Shown here piece by piece: positions 18,958 through 27,645 of a stretch of 64,000 nt of DNA. Numbering within the stretch: the first letter of the stretch is position 1; each line of letters starts with the position of its first letter. Location: contig NZ_CP021378.1 in assembly GCF_002215495.1 (NCBI RefSeq), forward strand, positions 2,914,764-2,978,763, given 5' to 3'. Below the pieces are notes generated by a model that had not been told where the DNA came from, did not search any database, and saw only the letters and a list, made by a program, of their open reading frames with translations. The translations under genes and the position numbers were made by a program. This DNA is from Porphyrobacter sp. CACIAM 03H1. GTDB lineage: Bacteria; Pseudomonadota; Alphaproteobacteria; Sphingomonadales; Sphingomonadaceae.

Positions 18958-21309
18958 TCAGCCGAGGAACAGCTCTGCCATGGCTTCGAAGATTGCTTCC
19001 TCGTCGAGGCGGTAGGTGCGGTAAAGATCGGGGAGGTCTCCGGTCTGGCCGAAGCGGTCGGTGCCGAGCGGGCTGACACGGTGCCCGCGCACCCCGCCGA
19101 GCCACGAAAGCGCCGCAGGCGATCCGTCCAGCACGGTGACGAGGCCGGCATCGGGGGCAAGCCGGCCGAGCAGGGTCTCGATGTGGCTCGGCTGGCGCGT
19201 GCCCCCGTTCCAGCGCGCAGCGCGCGACCGCGACCAGTCGCGGTGCAGCCTGTCGGGCGAGGTCACGGCGAGGAGGCCGAGGCCGGGGATGTCGTCGGTG
19301 AGCTGCTCCCACGCAGACAGCGCCTCGGGGGCAACCGCGCCGCTATAGGCGATCGCGGCCTTGGCACCGGGGGCGGGTTCGCGCAGCCAGTAAGCCCCGG
19401 CGACGGCACCTGCCTGCCAGCTGTCGTCGGAGCGCGCCTGTTGTTCGATCTGCCGGGTGGTGAGCCTCAGATAGACCGAGCTGCCGCCCTCGGCCTGCAT
19501 ATGCTCGAACGCCCAGCGCATCAGCAGCGCGACCTCGTCGGCGAAGGCAGGATCGAAGCTCTCGAGCCCCGGCTGGCCCATTCCGATCAGCGGCGTGTTG
19601 ATCGACTGGTGCGCCCCGCCCTCGCCCGCCAGCGTGATGCCTGAAGGCGTGCCCACCAGCAGGAAGCGTGCATCCTGATAGCAGCCATAGTTGAGGGCAT
19701 CCAAACCGCGCGCGATGAAGGGATCATAGACCGTCCCCACCGGCAGCAGCCGCGTGCCGAAGTGCGGCGCGGCCAGCCCCAGCGACGTGAGCGCGAGGAA
19801 GAAGTTGTTCTCGGCGATCCCCAGCTCGATGTGCTGGCCGGCGGTGTGCGCAGACCACTTCTGCGCGGAAGGGATCTTGGCCTTCTGGAACACGTCGGCC
19901 AGTTCCTGCCGCCGGAACAGCCCGCGCTGGTTGACGAAGGCACCGAGGTTGGTGGTCTGGGTCACATCGGGCGCGGTGGTCACGATCCGGTCGGCGAGCG
20001 GCGCATCGGACTTGGAGAGATCGAAGAGGATGCGCCCGAAGGCTGCTTGTGTGGACTGCACCGCCCCTTCCGGCACCGGCAAGGCCGGCACCGGCACGGC
20101 AGGCGCGCGGTGTTCGGCGGCCTTGCGGGCAATCGGGCTGTCTTTCACCAGCGCCTCGAGCCGCGCGGCGAGATTGTCGCCGAGACCCGCCCACTTGTCC
20201 CATTCCTGCCCCGGTTCGATCCCGAGTTCGGCGCGCAGCCCTTCGATCTGCGCGGTGTTCATCATGCCGGAGTGATTGTCCTTGTGCCCGGCCAGCGGTA
20301 AGCCGTAGCCCTTGACGGTATAGGCGATGAACAGCGTCGGCTTGTCGTCGGTCACGCTGTCGAAGGCCTGCGTCAGCGTTTCGAGGCAATGCCCGCCAAG
20401 GTTGGTCATCAGCCGGGCAAGCGCGGCATCGTCATGATCGGCCAGCAATTCGGCCACGCCCCGTACGCCCGCCAGATCCCGCTCCAACCGCTCGCGCCAC
20501 GCCGCGCCGCCGAGATAGGTCAGCACCGCGAAGTCGGCATTGGGGCAGTTCTCGATCCAGTCCTCCAACGCCTTGCCCCCGGGCCGCTTGAACGCCTCGC
20601 GCTGGAGCCTGCCGTGCTTCAGCGTCACCACCCGCCAGCCGCAGGTCTCGAAGATATCGTCGAAGCGGCGGAACATCCGGTCCGCCGTGGTCGCATCGAG
20701 GCTCTGGCGGTTGTAGTCGACGATCCACCAGCAATTGCGGAGGTCGTGCTTGTAGCCCTCGATCAGGCATTCGTAGATATTGCCCTCGTCCAGCTCGGCA
20801 TCGCCCATCAACGCAATCATCCGGCCAGTGTCGGCTTCGGCGAGCTGGCCGTGCGCGACGAGGTAATCCTGCACGAGGCTGCTGAACGCCGTCACCGCCA
20901 CCCCGAGGCCGACCGAGCCGGTCGAGAAGTCGACGGGAATTGTATCCTTGGTGCGGCTGGGATAGGACTGCACCCCGCCCAGCCCCCGAAACGCCTCAAG
21001 CTTCTCGCGCGTCTGCTCGTCCAGCAGATAGTGGATCGCGTGCAGCACCGGCCCGGCGTGCGGCTTCACCGCCACCTTGTCCTTCGGCCCCAGCGCATGG
21101 AAATAGAGCGCGGTCATGATCGCGGTCATCGAGGCGCACGATGCCTGATGCCCGCCGACCTTCAGCCCGTCACGCTTGAGACGCAGATTGTTCGCATTGT
21201 GCACCGTCCACGATGACAGCCAGCGCAGCCGCTGCTCGATCGCTTCGAGCATGGCGATGTGGCCGGTATCGCTAGCGGCTTGAGGCGTGGTCAGGTCGGC
21301 ATCAGGCAT
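18958..21309 (-). CDS. Transketolase / pyruvate dehydrogenase E1-like ThDP enzyme
   Basis: 783 residues from ATG 21309; a TTG 36 bases upstream is a weaker start. The ThDP motif GDAELDEGN runs on to the asparagine of WIVDYN about 25 residues later, and GHQASCASMTAIMTALYFHALGP is the substrate-channel region. The C-terminal half has the pyrimidine-domain pattern IELGIAENNFFLALTSLGL with the catalytic glutamate (ELGIAENN). Domain order and length lie between transketolase (about 660) and AceE-type E1 (about 890). The sequence blocks look closer to the homodimeric E1/AceE branch. It uses ThDP to cleave a C-C bond next to a carbonyl. It is monocistronic here, without E2/E3 neighbours, so the physiological partner is unclear. 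Confidence 0.82.
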   Translation of the reverse strand: MPDADLTTPQAASDTGHIAMLEAIEQRLRWLSSWTVHNANNLRLKRDGLKVGGHQASCASMTAIMTALYFHALGPKDKVAVKPHAGPVLHAIHYLLDEQTREKLEAFRGLGGVQSYPSRTKDTIPVDFSTGSVGLGVAVTAFSSLVQDYLVAHGQLAEADTGRMIALMGDAELDEGNIYECLIEGYKHDLRNCWWIVDYNRQSLDATTADRMFRRFDDIFETCGWRVVTLKHGRLQREAFKRPGGKALEDWIENCPNADFAVLTYLGGAAWRERLERDLAGVRGVAELLADHDDAALARLMTNLGGHCLETLTQAFDSVTDDKPTLFIAYTVKGYGLPLAGHKDNHSGMMNTAQIEGLRAELGIEPGQEWDKWAGLGDNLAARLEALVKDSPIARKAAEHRAPAVPVPALPVPEGAVQSTQAAFGRILFDLSKSDAPLADRIVTTAPDVTQTTNLGAFVNQRGLFRRQELADVFQKAKIPSAQKWSAHTAGQHIELGIAENNFFLALTSLGLAAPHFGTRLLPVGTVYDPFIARGLDALNYGCYQDARFLLVGTPSGITLAGEGGAHQSINTPLIGMGQPGLESFDPAFADEVALLMRWAFEHMQAEGGSSVYLRLTTRQIEQQARSDDSWQAGAVAGAYWLREPAPGAKAAIAYSGAVAPEALSAWEQLTDDIPGLGLLAVTSPDRLHRDWSRSRAARWNGGTRQPSHIETLLGRLAPDAGLVTVLDGSPAALSWLGGVRGHRVSPLGTDRFGQTGDLPDLYRTYRLDEEAIFEAMAELFLG

Positions 21310-22339
21310 GGGTCGAGGCTCCGTATGGGAGAGGCGCTGCTGCAATTTGCGAGGTCATGCAAGGTCGATCAGCCGCGTGGTGGGCTGCGTGTCGACCATC
21401 GGTTGCGGCAGGAGAGCGGCCGCTTGCACAAAACACGTGACTGTCCGCAAAGTCCCAAGCACGGTCATTCGAAGCGGCTGGCTGGGATATCTGCTCCCAC
21501 ACGATGCTTGGTGCATCGAGGCAGGACTTGGATCCCGGATTAGCGGCGGCACCGCTCGGAACTGGAAATTCGCAATAAAGATGCTTGGCGGAGAGGGTGG
21601 GATCCTACTGCGTCCTTTATCTCGTTGATTTAAAGTCATTAAACATGCGCAATTCCGAACTTGTGCCCCCAACAATGCCCCCAGTTTATTTGATTGGTTT
21701 CGGCGAAAGTCGGCACGCATTCAAGCTTGGGTCAGTTCGCCTTTCGCCACCGCGAACTTTGTTTTCGACGGGGCGCAAACGAAAGGGATTGTGGAAGCTA
21801 GTGGATGGATACCGCTGGTAGCAGAGGAGGAGCATTTAGCGAACGAATCGCAGTTGATTTAGAACGAAAACTTAGACTGCGACCTCCATGATATCCCCTG
21901 CAATACCCCCACCGTCCGATCATGCACTCAACGTCGGCAGCTCTCGATTCAGGGACGGGCATTCCCAGTAAGGGCAATGAACGTCCGCTTCCGCCAAAAC
22001 CCGCCATGCTGCTTTAAGGACCGTGCATCGAGCTCGCTCATGACCGGTGATGGGCGGATTTGCGAACGGCGGCTTTCAGGAGCTCCTCTCGCGAGGTAAA
22101 AGGCACCCGCCCTCGGCTTGATGTAGCAACGCGAGCGAGTAAAAGAGGGCGACACGTTCGGGGCGGGCAACGAACGCTAGCTTTCACGGCGAAAACGTCT
22201 GAATCGGCGTCCGGTCTGCGCGCGTCACCCGCCCCATGCCACACGCCTTGTCGGCTGTGACGATTGACTAGCCTTGGTCGCACCGAAGGGATTGGGCATG
22301 TCGGTGCGGCTTGCCGGTGCGATGCATTCCAATAGAGTT
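21310..22339. other. Gene-poor boundary region
   Basis: About 1 kb with no convincing gene; the small frames here lack ribosome-binding sites and family patterns. It contains the tRNA-Ser 3' fragment (21586-21603) and, 60 bp further on, two direct copies of TGCCCCCA (21664-21671 and 21676-21683) 12 bp apart, reminiscent of integrase arm-type sites. The base composition is visibly more AT-rich from 21600 to 21900. I read this as the edge of an inserted element. A stretch near 21950-22020 resembles intergenic repeat sequence I associate with sphingomonads, but this is unverified. Confidence 0.5.
21586..21603 (-). repeat. tRNA-Ser 3'-end fragment, candidate attachment site
   Basis: Read on the minus strand, these 18 bases are ATCCCACCCTCTCCGCCA, the T-arm, acceptor and CCA end typical of a bacterial tRNA-Ser. 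The rest of a tRNA is absent: sequence to the right departs at once from the tRNA pattern. Such isolated 3' ends are left when an element integrates by site-specific recombination into a tRNA gene. With this orientation the inserted DNA would lie to the right, and the intact tRNA-Ser would be at its far end, beyond this window. Confidence 0.6.
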
Positions 22340-23113
22340 TCAGCCCCTGCTTTGACCCGCAGGACAGCTTTCGGTCCGCTCCGCACAGCCGGCAGGCTCT
22401 TGCACCGTGGTCCTTATCCCGGCCCAGCGACTGAATTCGGCGGCTGAAACCTTCCCATCACGATCAGCATCGGCTTCAAGATAAAATCTGTCCCGAAGCC
22501 CGCTGCTTTCGATAACTGTAACGTAATCACCACTTAAGTGTACACTACCGTCAGGGAGCTGCTCATACTCGGCGTCTCCACCAAACTGAGCAAGCGCAGG
22601 AGCCTCTTCGCCTTCGAGGAAACCGCTCCTGTCCTTATCGAGTTCATCAAACGTCGAAGGGCCCGAGACGATAATCTCGCCTGGCCTTGGAAGGGCGAAG
22701 GGTTCGGCACCAGGACCGGCTACCAACATGACGACAATAACAGCTGCAAACATAAGGCATGCTCCGGTGAGCACTGTTTGGAGATGAGGAGCTTTGGCCG
22801 AGGTTTGCGCTTCGTCGAGGTCCGTCGGCAGGGGTCCTGTGATCTGGTACCCTTCACTTGCCGCCAGCAGGCGGGCGGCCTGAAGCGACGACGAAACACC
22901 AAGTTTGGTCCGAGCCATCTTGAGACGTTTTTCGATGGCATGAGATGACAGCCCCATGTCGATCGCCATTTCCTTGGCGGTTTGATGATGCAGCCGCCGC
23001 AGCAAGCACTCTTTCTCGCGATCGGTAAGTCGTTCGAGCGCAGCGTGCCTGCCGCTGCCAGGAGGAAGTTCGCTTTGAGCCATGCTCGGCATGGTGAACT
23101 TGACGCCCTGCAT
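22340..23113 (-). CDS. Transmembrane LuxR-type regulator with periplasmic EF-hands
   Basis: 257 residues from ATG 23113. Residues 27-82 form a LuxR/GerE helix-turn-helix (LTDREKECLLRRL, AKEMAIDMGLSSHAIEKRL). One membrane helix follows at about 114-133. The C-terminal, presumably periplasmic half carries two EF-hand loops: Asp159-Lys-Asp161-Arg-Ser163-Gly with Glu170, and a canonical loop at 215-226 (Asp215, Asp217, Asp219, Gly220, Glu226). The layout suggests a ToxR-like one-component sensor that reads calcium or another divalent ion outside and binds DNA inside. A dyad directly upstream may be its own operator. Domain calls are direct; calcium sensing is inferred. The helix-turn-helix lacks a receiver and differs from the NarL paralogues in this window. 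Confidence 0.82.
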   Translation of the reverse strand: MQGVKFTMPSMAQSELPPGSGRHAALERLTDREKECLLRRLHHQTAKEMAIDMGLSSHAIEKRLKMARTKLGVSSSLQAARLLAASEGYQITGPLPTDLDEAQTSAKAPHLQTVLTGACLMFAAVIVVMLVAGPGAEPFALPRPGEIIVSGPSTFDELDKDRSGFLEGEEAPALAQFGGDAEYEQLPDGSVHLSGDYVTVIESSGLRDRFYLEADADRDGKVSAAEFSRWAGIRTTVQEPAGCAERTESCPAGQSRG

Positions 23114-23117
23114 CTCC

Positions 23118-23138
23118 AAGTACCGATATCTGGTACTT
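23118..23138. promoter_or_regulatory. Dyad upstream of the LuxR/EF-hand gene
   Basis: Perfect 7-bp arms AAGTACC (23118-23124) and GGTACTT (23132-23138) are separated by 7 bp, a spacing that suits a dimeric regulator. The dyad begins 5 bp before the chosen ATG at 23113, so a bound protein could block initiation. A candidate autoregulatory operator. Confidence 0.5.
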
Positions 23139-23154
23139 AGCTCTTAAGTGGCGC

Positions 23155-23865
23155 TTAATCGCAGCCTTTATCGATTTGCTGCGCACCGCGTGCGGATCGG
23201 TAACCGAGTTCCTTCCGTGGGCTTCTTGCGATCTGGTATCGGAGCAACGCTTCTGGCTGATCCCCTGCTTCCACAATCCATGCTGAAAGGGTGCCGTCAG
23301 GAGTTTCGACGTCCTCGGTGCCGACGACGCGTACCGTGAAGGAACCGAAGCCCTTGTCGTATTGCCAGAATGGGATCTCATAGCGCCCGCCCTCGGCAAG
23401 CGGCAATGCTGCAAATGCGGCACCCCAAAGGTTGCCGTCCCAAACAGGGTCCGAGAGCGGCACATCAAAAGGAGTGACTCCGGCAGCTGTTTCCTTCGTT
23501 CCCTTGATACGGTTGTCGGAGTAGGTGATGTTGACCCGGTGCCAGCCACGCTCGCTCCGTTCACGCCCGCGCGCACTTTCCATGCGGAGCGGCAGCATCG
23601 TGTCCCGCACAAGAACGAAGTGGTCGCGCATATCAAAGGCACCGCCGCCTGCTCGCTGGTGCACCACGATATCCCATACCGGAAATCCATTTTCCTCCCG
23701 TGGCGTGATGATTTGACGCGTCGTCCCGACAGGCTTGCCTCCTGCGAGAATGGAATAGCAAATCTCCCCCGCTTCAAGGCGTGCGCCCTGCATGTCGGAT
23801 TGTTCGACTGCGGTGCCTGTCGCGGCTGCAAGAAATGTCAGAAGCATGATGGCTGCCTTCCGCAA
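23155..23865 (-). CDS. Exported protein resembling DUF3108
   Basis: 236 residues beginning with a TTG at 23865, which gives a proper signal peptide with charged n-region (MRKAAIMLLTFLAAATGTA); ATG 23847 would remove the charged part. The mature part has alternating strands (GEICYSILAGGKPVGTTRQII, FDMRDHFVLVRDTMLPLRME, FTVRVVGTEDVETPDGTLSAWIVEAG), a pattern like DUF3108/LolA-type half-barrels that handle lipids. The match is by eye and tentative. It precedes the LuxR/EF-hand gene on the same strand by 41 bp and may be cotranscribed with it, in which case it could be part of the same envelope sensing unit. Confidence 0.6.
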   Translation of the reverse strand: MRKAAIMLLTFLAAATGTAVEQSDMQGARLEAGEICYSILAGGKPVGTTRQIITPREENGFPVWDIVVHQRAGGGAFDMRDHFVLVRDTMLPLRMESARGRERSERGWHRVNITYSDNRIKGTKETAAGVTPFDVPLSDPVWDGNLWGAAFAALPLAEGGRYEIPFWQYDKGFGSFTVRVVGTEDVETPDGTLSAWIVEAGDQPEALLRYQIARSPRKELGYRSARGAQQIDKGCD

Positions 23866-24356
23866 TGTGGCTGCTCGACATCGGAAGCACCGTCGGGCGA
23901 ACGAGTTGCCGGCCAGATCCAGACGATATCATGCCGCTCGACCTAAGGCTTTGGAACAGTTCCGGCGCACCAGTGCAATCCGCAGGGCGGTCGACGCCCG
24001 AGGCGCGCGCCGCTCGATGACGGGACGGCCTTGCGATGCACAATCGCGGGCTCGTGGGCCTTTTCAGCAAATAAGCGGCGAGGCCAGTCCCTCCCCGGCA
24101 ATCGTTAGTGGGCAATCCATTTCCGGTGCACTGCTCCAATGAATATTTGTCCGCATGCTCTGGTGGCGTGCCCCATATACTTGGTTATGACATATTTCCG
24201 GTACCGACAGCAGTCACTTGTCAATAGCTCCAAAGCTGACAACACCAACGAGATTGTACTAGTACATCGCTGAATACTATAAAATAATGCGCCAGTGCTA
24301 TCCGCGCGCCCCAGACTCGCCATTGTTTGTCGCGATCGAACGTCAGGGGTATCGCA
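23866..24356. other. Non-coding stretch with promoter
   Basis: No gene is supported between the DUF3108-like gene and the next start. The right half is markedly AT-rich and contains the ACTAGTAC-type palindrome and -10 box annotated separately. A 72-codon minus-strand frame (24105-24323) has no ribosome-binding site or recognisable pattern and was not accepted. Confidence 0.5.
24255..24285 (+). promoter_or_regulatory. Promoter with ACTAGTAC-type palindrome over the -35 region
   Basis: A perfect 12-bp palindrome TGTACTAGTACA (24255-24266) is followed after 11 bp by TATAAAAT (24278-24285), a good -10 box. With a 17-bp spacer the -35 position falls inside the palindrome, as for activators that touch the -35 element. 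The core ACTAGTAC recurs upstream of several other genes in the window. Confidence 0.5.
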
Positions 24357-24904
24357 ATGGGCGGCGGCATACGGAATTCGCTTCGGAAGGCAGTCGGAGC
24401 TGCCTTGCTGCTATGCGGGCATCTGCTCGCCGTTAGCCCCGCTCATGCACAACACACCTCGGGCGAATGCCCGGCCCAGGCCGCCACGGTTGCGGCCGGC
24501 GGAACGGTCACCATCAACATCTCCGACTGCCAAGCCATTCCTGGAAACGGAGGCATTGGCGACATCGACGGCGGTTCTTTCGGGGCTGCTGATTTCGAAG
24601 ACCACGGTACTGCCACAACGCGGCAGACCGGAGGGCAGTGGTTTATTGACTATAGCCACAACGGAACGACGGGTATCGGGTCGGTCGACGTATTCGAGCT
24701 GACCGATGGGTCGCTTGCTGGTTCGGGTGACAAGCCAGAGACACGCACTCGACGGGCGGCCTCAGCAGTAGAGATGCTCAAGGGCTCCGGGAATCGGTCA
24801 ATATCAACGTGACCGACTCCAATCATCGATATTCCGTCCACTCCCGACCCGACGTGTTTTGCCCGATGCCCGAGGACAAGCTCGAAGCCAAGATCCCGGA
24901 TTAA
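24357..24904 (+). pseudogene. Remnant of a secreted surface protein, frameshifted and truncated
   Basis: The open frame from ATG 24357 to 24812 gives a signal peptide ending AHAQ, then AQAATVAAGGTVTINISDCQ and GGQWFIDYSHNGTTGIGSVDVFELTDGSLAGSG. This is the start of the large beta-rich, repeat-bearing surface proteins I know from Erythrobacter-like genomes. Near 24780 the expected continuation (ESVNINVTDS) appears in another frame and runs only to a stop at 24904. So a frameshift plus loss of the remainder is likely, leaving about 150 residues of a protein that would normally be several times larger. The intact promoter upstream suggests recent decay. A sequencing error at the shift would not explain the missing 3' part. 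Confidence 0.5.
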
Positions 24905-24913
24905 TCTTGCATA

Positions 24914-24937
24914 GCTAGGTATTCTCGAATACCTAGC
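24914..24937. promoter_or_regulatory. Perfect 11-bp inverted repeat before the membrane-protein gene
   Basis: Arms GCTAGGTATTC and GAATACCTAGC flank a 2-bp centre; a further half-site TCTAGGTA follows at 24941-24948. The dyad ends 27 bp before the ATG at 24965, placing it over or just after the promoter. Strong candidate operator for an unidentified dimeric regulator; it could also form an RNA hairpin. Confidence 0.6.
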
Positions 24938-24964
24938 GATTCTAGGTAATGCGGGAGACCCGAG

Positions 24965-25585
24965 ATGACGACGCGAAATGCCACAACCCCGGCGATCACG
25001 GGGCGGATTTTGTTCCTGCTGATTGCGTCGGCAATCGGTGTAGTGGTCATGGGGGTGCTTTATGCTGGCACCTTCAGCGTTGAATCCATTCGGTTCGCTG
25101 TGCGCCTGACGGCGCGATTTTCGTTGGCGCTGTTCCTTATCGCCTTCTGTGCCTCGGCGCTGCAAAAGCTGTGGCCGAGCTCTTCAACAGCTTTCCTCGT
25201 TCGCAACAGGCGGTGGTTCGGGCTGAGCTTTGCCTTTTCACACCTCATGCACGCCCTGCTGCTGGTCATGTTCCTCAACGCCGACCCTGTCACTTTCTGG
25301 TCGATGGTCAAAACTATCAACCTGGTTCTGGGCGGCACCGGATATCTCTTCATCACCCTTCTGGCCGCCACATCCTTTGACGGCGCCGTGCGGAAGCTGG
25401 GGCCCGCCCGCTGGAAGCAGTTCCACACGCTCGCCGTCTGGGTTGTGTGGGGCAATTTCGTGCTCTCGAATGCCAAGCGTATTCCGGTCAGTGAGTTCTA
25501 CATCATCCCGGTCGCACTTCTTCTTCTTGCGGTAGCGCTGCGCCTTCTCGCGCGCCGCGCCGCCCGCAGGCCGCTCGCGGCGTGA
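24965..25585 (+). CDS. Ferric-reductase-like transmembrane protein
   Basis: 206 residues with about six membrane helices. Histidines in helices FSHLMHALLLVMF (two His) and KQFHTLAVWVVWG (one His) are placed like haem ligands in the ferric-reductase/YedZ (MsrQ) superfamily. No soluble FAD/NAD domain is present, as in MsrQ-type proteins. It may carry electrons across the membrane, but a partner (MsrP-like) is not nearby, so the role is open. It is followed 46 bp later by a beta-lactamase-fold gene in the same direction, possibly cotranscribed. A strong inverted repeat lies just upstream. Confidence 0.7.
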   Translation: MTTRNATTPAITGRILFLLIASAIGVVVMGVLYAGTFSVESIRFAVRLTARFSLALFLIAFCASALQKLWPSSSTAFLVRNRRWFGLSFAFSHLMHALLLVMFLNADPVTFWSMVKTINLVLGGTGYLFITLLAATSFDGAVRKLGPARWKQFHTLAVWVVWGNFVLSNAKRIPVSEFYIIPVALLLLAVALRLLARRAARRPLAA

Positions 25586-25631
25586 CGGCTGCACCCAGCC
25601 ATCTAACCCTCCCGACACAAAGGACTCGAAA

Positions 25632-26936
25632 ATGAAAAGACGTGCCCCAGTTCTTCTCGCCTGTGCAAGCTTAGGAGGGCTATTGCTCAGCGGTCCGGTC
25701 ATGGCATGGCAGGACAAGCCGAGTGTTGACCAACCCGTTGCAACTTCATCTCAGGCGAGGATGAATGGTTTTCCTCCGGCGGCTGACACGGTGGTGAGCA
25801 AGGCCAATATCCTCAGGCCGGAAAATCTGCGCTGGGCGTTCCGCAACCTGCGCCAACTCTACCCTACGCAAACCGTGAGACGGCCCGAGAGAGCAAGCTC
25901 ACTTATTGTCGGAAAGCAAAGGGACCTCGCGAAGATCGAGTTTGTCGCCGCAGGTGAGGAAACGCTGTCGCTAGCCGAATGGCAGAAACGCACTCACACC
26001 GACGCGCTCGTCGTGCTGCACAAGGGCAGAATCGTCTATCAGCAGTATGATCCCGGCATGACCGGGCGGACCCCTCACGCCCTGTGGTCGATGAGCAAGT
26101 CGATCGTAGGGTTACTTGCCATGAAGGCGATCGAGGATGGAAGACTTGATCGTGGCAAGCAGATCACCGCCTACCTCCCCGAGCTTCAGGGCAGCGGCTG
26201 GGAAGGCGCGACACTGCAAGACGCCCTCGATATGCGGGTTGGCATTGCCTATCGGGAATCCTTCTCGGACCCCAAGGCCGACGTTTTCAGATATCTTTTC
26301 GCCGCAGGTTTGCTCGCCCCGCCAAAGGATCTTCCTGTCGCCCGGAACATGTATGACTATCTTGCGACGATCAGCGCAGGGTCAGGGCATGGCGGGGCAT
26401 TCGCATATATGTCTGCCGACACCGAGGTCGTTGCCTGGATTCTCCAGCGCACCTCCGACACATCGCTCTCCGAAATGGTGTCGCAGCAACTGTGGTCGGT
26501 GATCGGAGCACAGGACGACGCCTATTACATCGTAGACCCCTATGGTCTGAACATTGGCAGCGTAGGCTTGGTGGCCACACCGCTCGACCTCGCCCGGCTG
26601 GGACAGGCGGTGATCGACAAGGGAGGTCGTCCGGATGCAGTTCTCAGCAGGTCTTCGATCGACGTGCTTCATGACGGCTCTGCCCGGAATGCGTTCGCCC
26701 AATCGGTGCAAGCTTCGATCCGTTCCGGTTACAGCTACCGCAACCAATGGTGGGTTCCCGGCGATGCCGACCGATCCATCGAGGCGAAAGGGCTGTTCGG
26801 TCAGCACCTCGTGATCAATCCGAAGCACAATGTGGTGATCGTGAAACTTTCGGCCAATCCGGCAGGCGACACGATTCAGACGCACGCGCTCGACAAGGCG
26901 GCATTTTCTGCGATCGTGAATGCCGTGAGTAAATGA
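25632..26936 (+). CDS. Serine beta-lactamase-fold hydrolase (class C-like), exported
   Basis: 434 residues with signal peptide MKRRAPVLLACASLGGLLLSGPVMAW. The SxxK motif is Ser153-Met-Ser-Lys156 (HALWSMSKSIVG) and the YxS/N-like motif AYMSAD lies about 100 residues later. The KTG-box equivalent is not obvious; a small substitute such as the GLFGQH region may serve. These proteins include esterases, D-aminopeptidases and 6-aminohexanoate-dimer hydrolase relatives. HALWSMSKS together with GLNIGSVGLVATPLDLARLG is especially close to the 6-aminohexanoate-dimer hydrolase branch. It acts in the periplasm. Preceded by the ferric-reductase-like gene; convergent with the HAAS gene 64 bp away. Confidence 0.85.
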   Translation: MKRRAPVLLACASLGGLLLSGPVMAWQDKPSVDQPVATSSQARMNGFPPAADTVVSKANILRPENLRWAFRNLRQLYPTQTVRRPERASSLIVGKQRDLAKIEFVAAGEETLSLAEWQKRTHTDALVVLHKGRIVYQQYDPGMTGRTPHALWSMSKSIVGLLAMKAIEDGRLDRGKQITAYLPELQGSGWEGATLQDALDMRVGIAYRESFSDPKADVFRYLFAAGLLAPPKDLPVARNMYDYLATISAGSGHGGAFAYMSADTEVVAWILQRTSDTSLSEMVSQQLWSVIGAQDDAYYIVDPYGLNIGSVGLVATPLDLARLGQAVIDKGGRPDAVLSRSSIDVLHDGSARNAFAQSVQASIRSGYSYRNQWWVPGDADRSIEAKGLFGQHLVINPKHNVVIVKLSANPAGDTIQTHALDKAAFSAIVNAVSK

Positions 26937-27000
26937 GTCCTGTGCTATGCCGAGGCGCTGCCGGACAAAAATTCAGGGGGGAGAGAAACTCGAAGAGCTC

Positions 27001-27645
27001 TCAGCCCGCAGCGGATGCTCGAAAGAAATATCTGTCCATCTTGCGCACACGTATACCCACAAAAGCGACCGCGATTATCTCGGCAGCGGCGGTGGCAATG
27101 ACGATCAACGCAGGCCAGCCCGTCAAATTCACCGCGTTTGCGAGCGCCGCACGGGAGAGCCCGAAGGCCACCGAACAGGCTATGGCCAGCATCGCAATCC
27201 TGAAAGCTGTGCGCGGGGAACAGACTTGCAGTGGCAGGCGGAAGGAGAAACCTAAACGGCCGATCGCCGCGAAGCAAAGGCATGTGGCCAAGGCGAAGCG
27301 ATCAAGCCAGAGAAGTGCGCTGAACAGCTCGTTCACCTCCACGCCGAAGGTCATGGCGCGAAGGCGCATGGCGGCGAATGCACCCGCCATTGCCAGAATG
27401 AGGGTGAGCCATGTCTGACTGATCTGTCGTCCCAGCCCCGAGGCTGCATACTGTCTCGCAACCGAATCGGAATCTCCAAAGCCTGCAATCGCAAGTTGCA
27501 CAGCGTCTTGCGCTCCAAGATGCCGGTCCGCGGCAAACTCGTGAAGGTATTCCTCCACGTCCTCGCGAGCACGCAGCGCCAGTCCTGAGTCGAAATCAAG
27601 CTTGCGCTCAATGCTCAGCAGGTATTCCTGAATCAGCTGTGACAC
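27001..27645 (-). CDS. HAAS-domain (DUF1700-like) membrane protein
   Basis: 214 residues from GTG 27645. The N-terminal 80 residues are a helical HAAS signalling domain (LLSIERKLDFDS, AREDVEEYLHEFAADRHLGAQDAVQLAIAGFGDSDSVARQYA). Four membrane helices follow (about 83-105, 112-135, 143-165, 172-195). HAAS proteins are nearly always paired with PadR regulators; here the PadR gene overlaps by 13 bp upstream. The pair is thought to sense membrane state and control an operon, with the HAAS protein modulating PadR. The target of this pair is not known. Confidence 0.8.
   Translation of the reverse strand: MSQLIQEYLLSIERKLDFDSGLALRAREDVEEYLHEFAADRHLGAQDAVQLAIAGFGDSDSVARQYAASGLGRQISQTWLTLILAMAGAFAAMRLRAMTFGVEVNELFSALLWLDRFALATCLCFAAIGRLGFSFRLPLQVCSPRTAFRIAMLAIACSVAFGLSRAALANAVNLTGWPALIVIATAAAEIIAVAFVGIRVRKMDRYFFRASAAG

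Noticed and set aside
24105..24323. 72-codon minus-strand frame
   Set aside because: No start signal or family; it lies across the promoter of the downstream gene.
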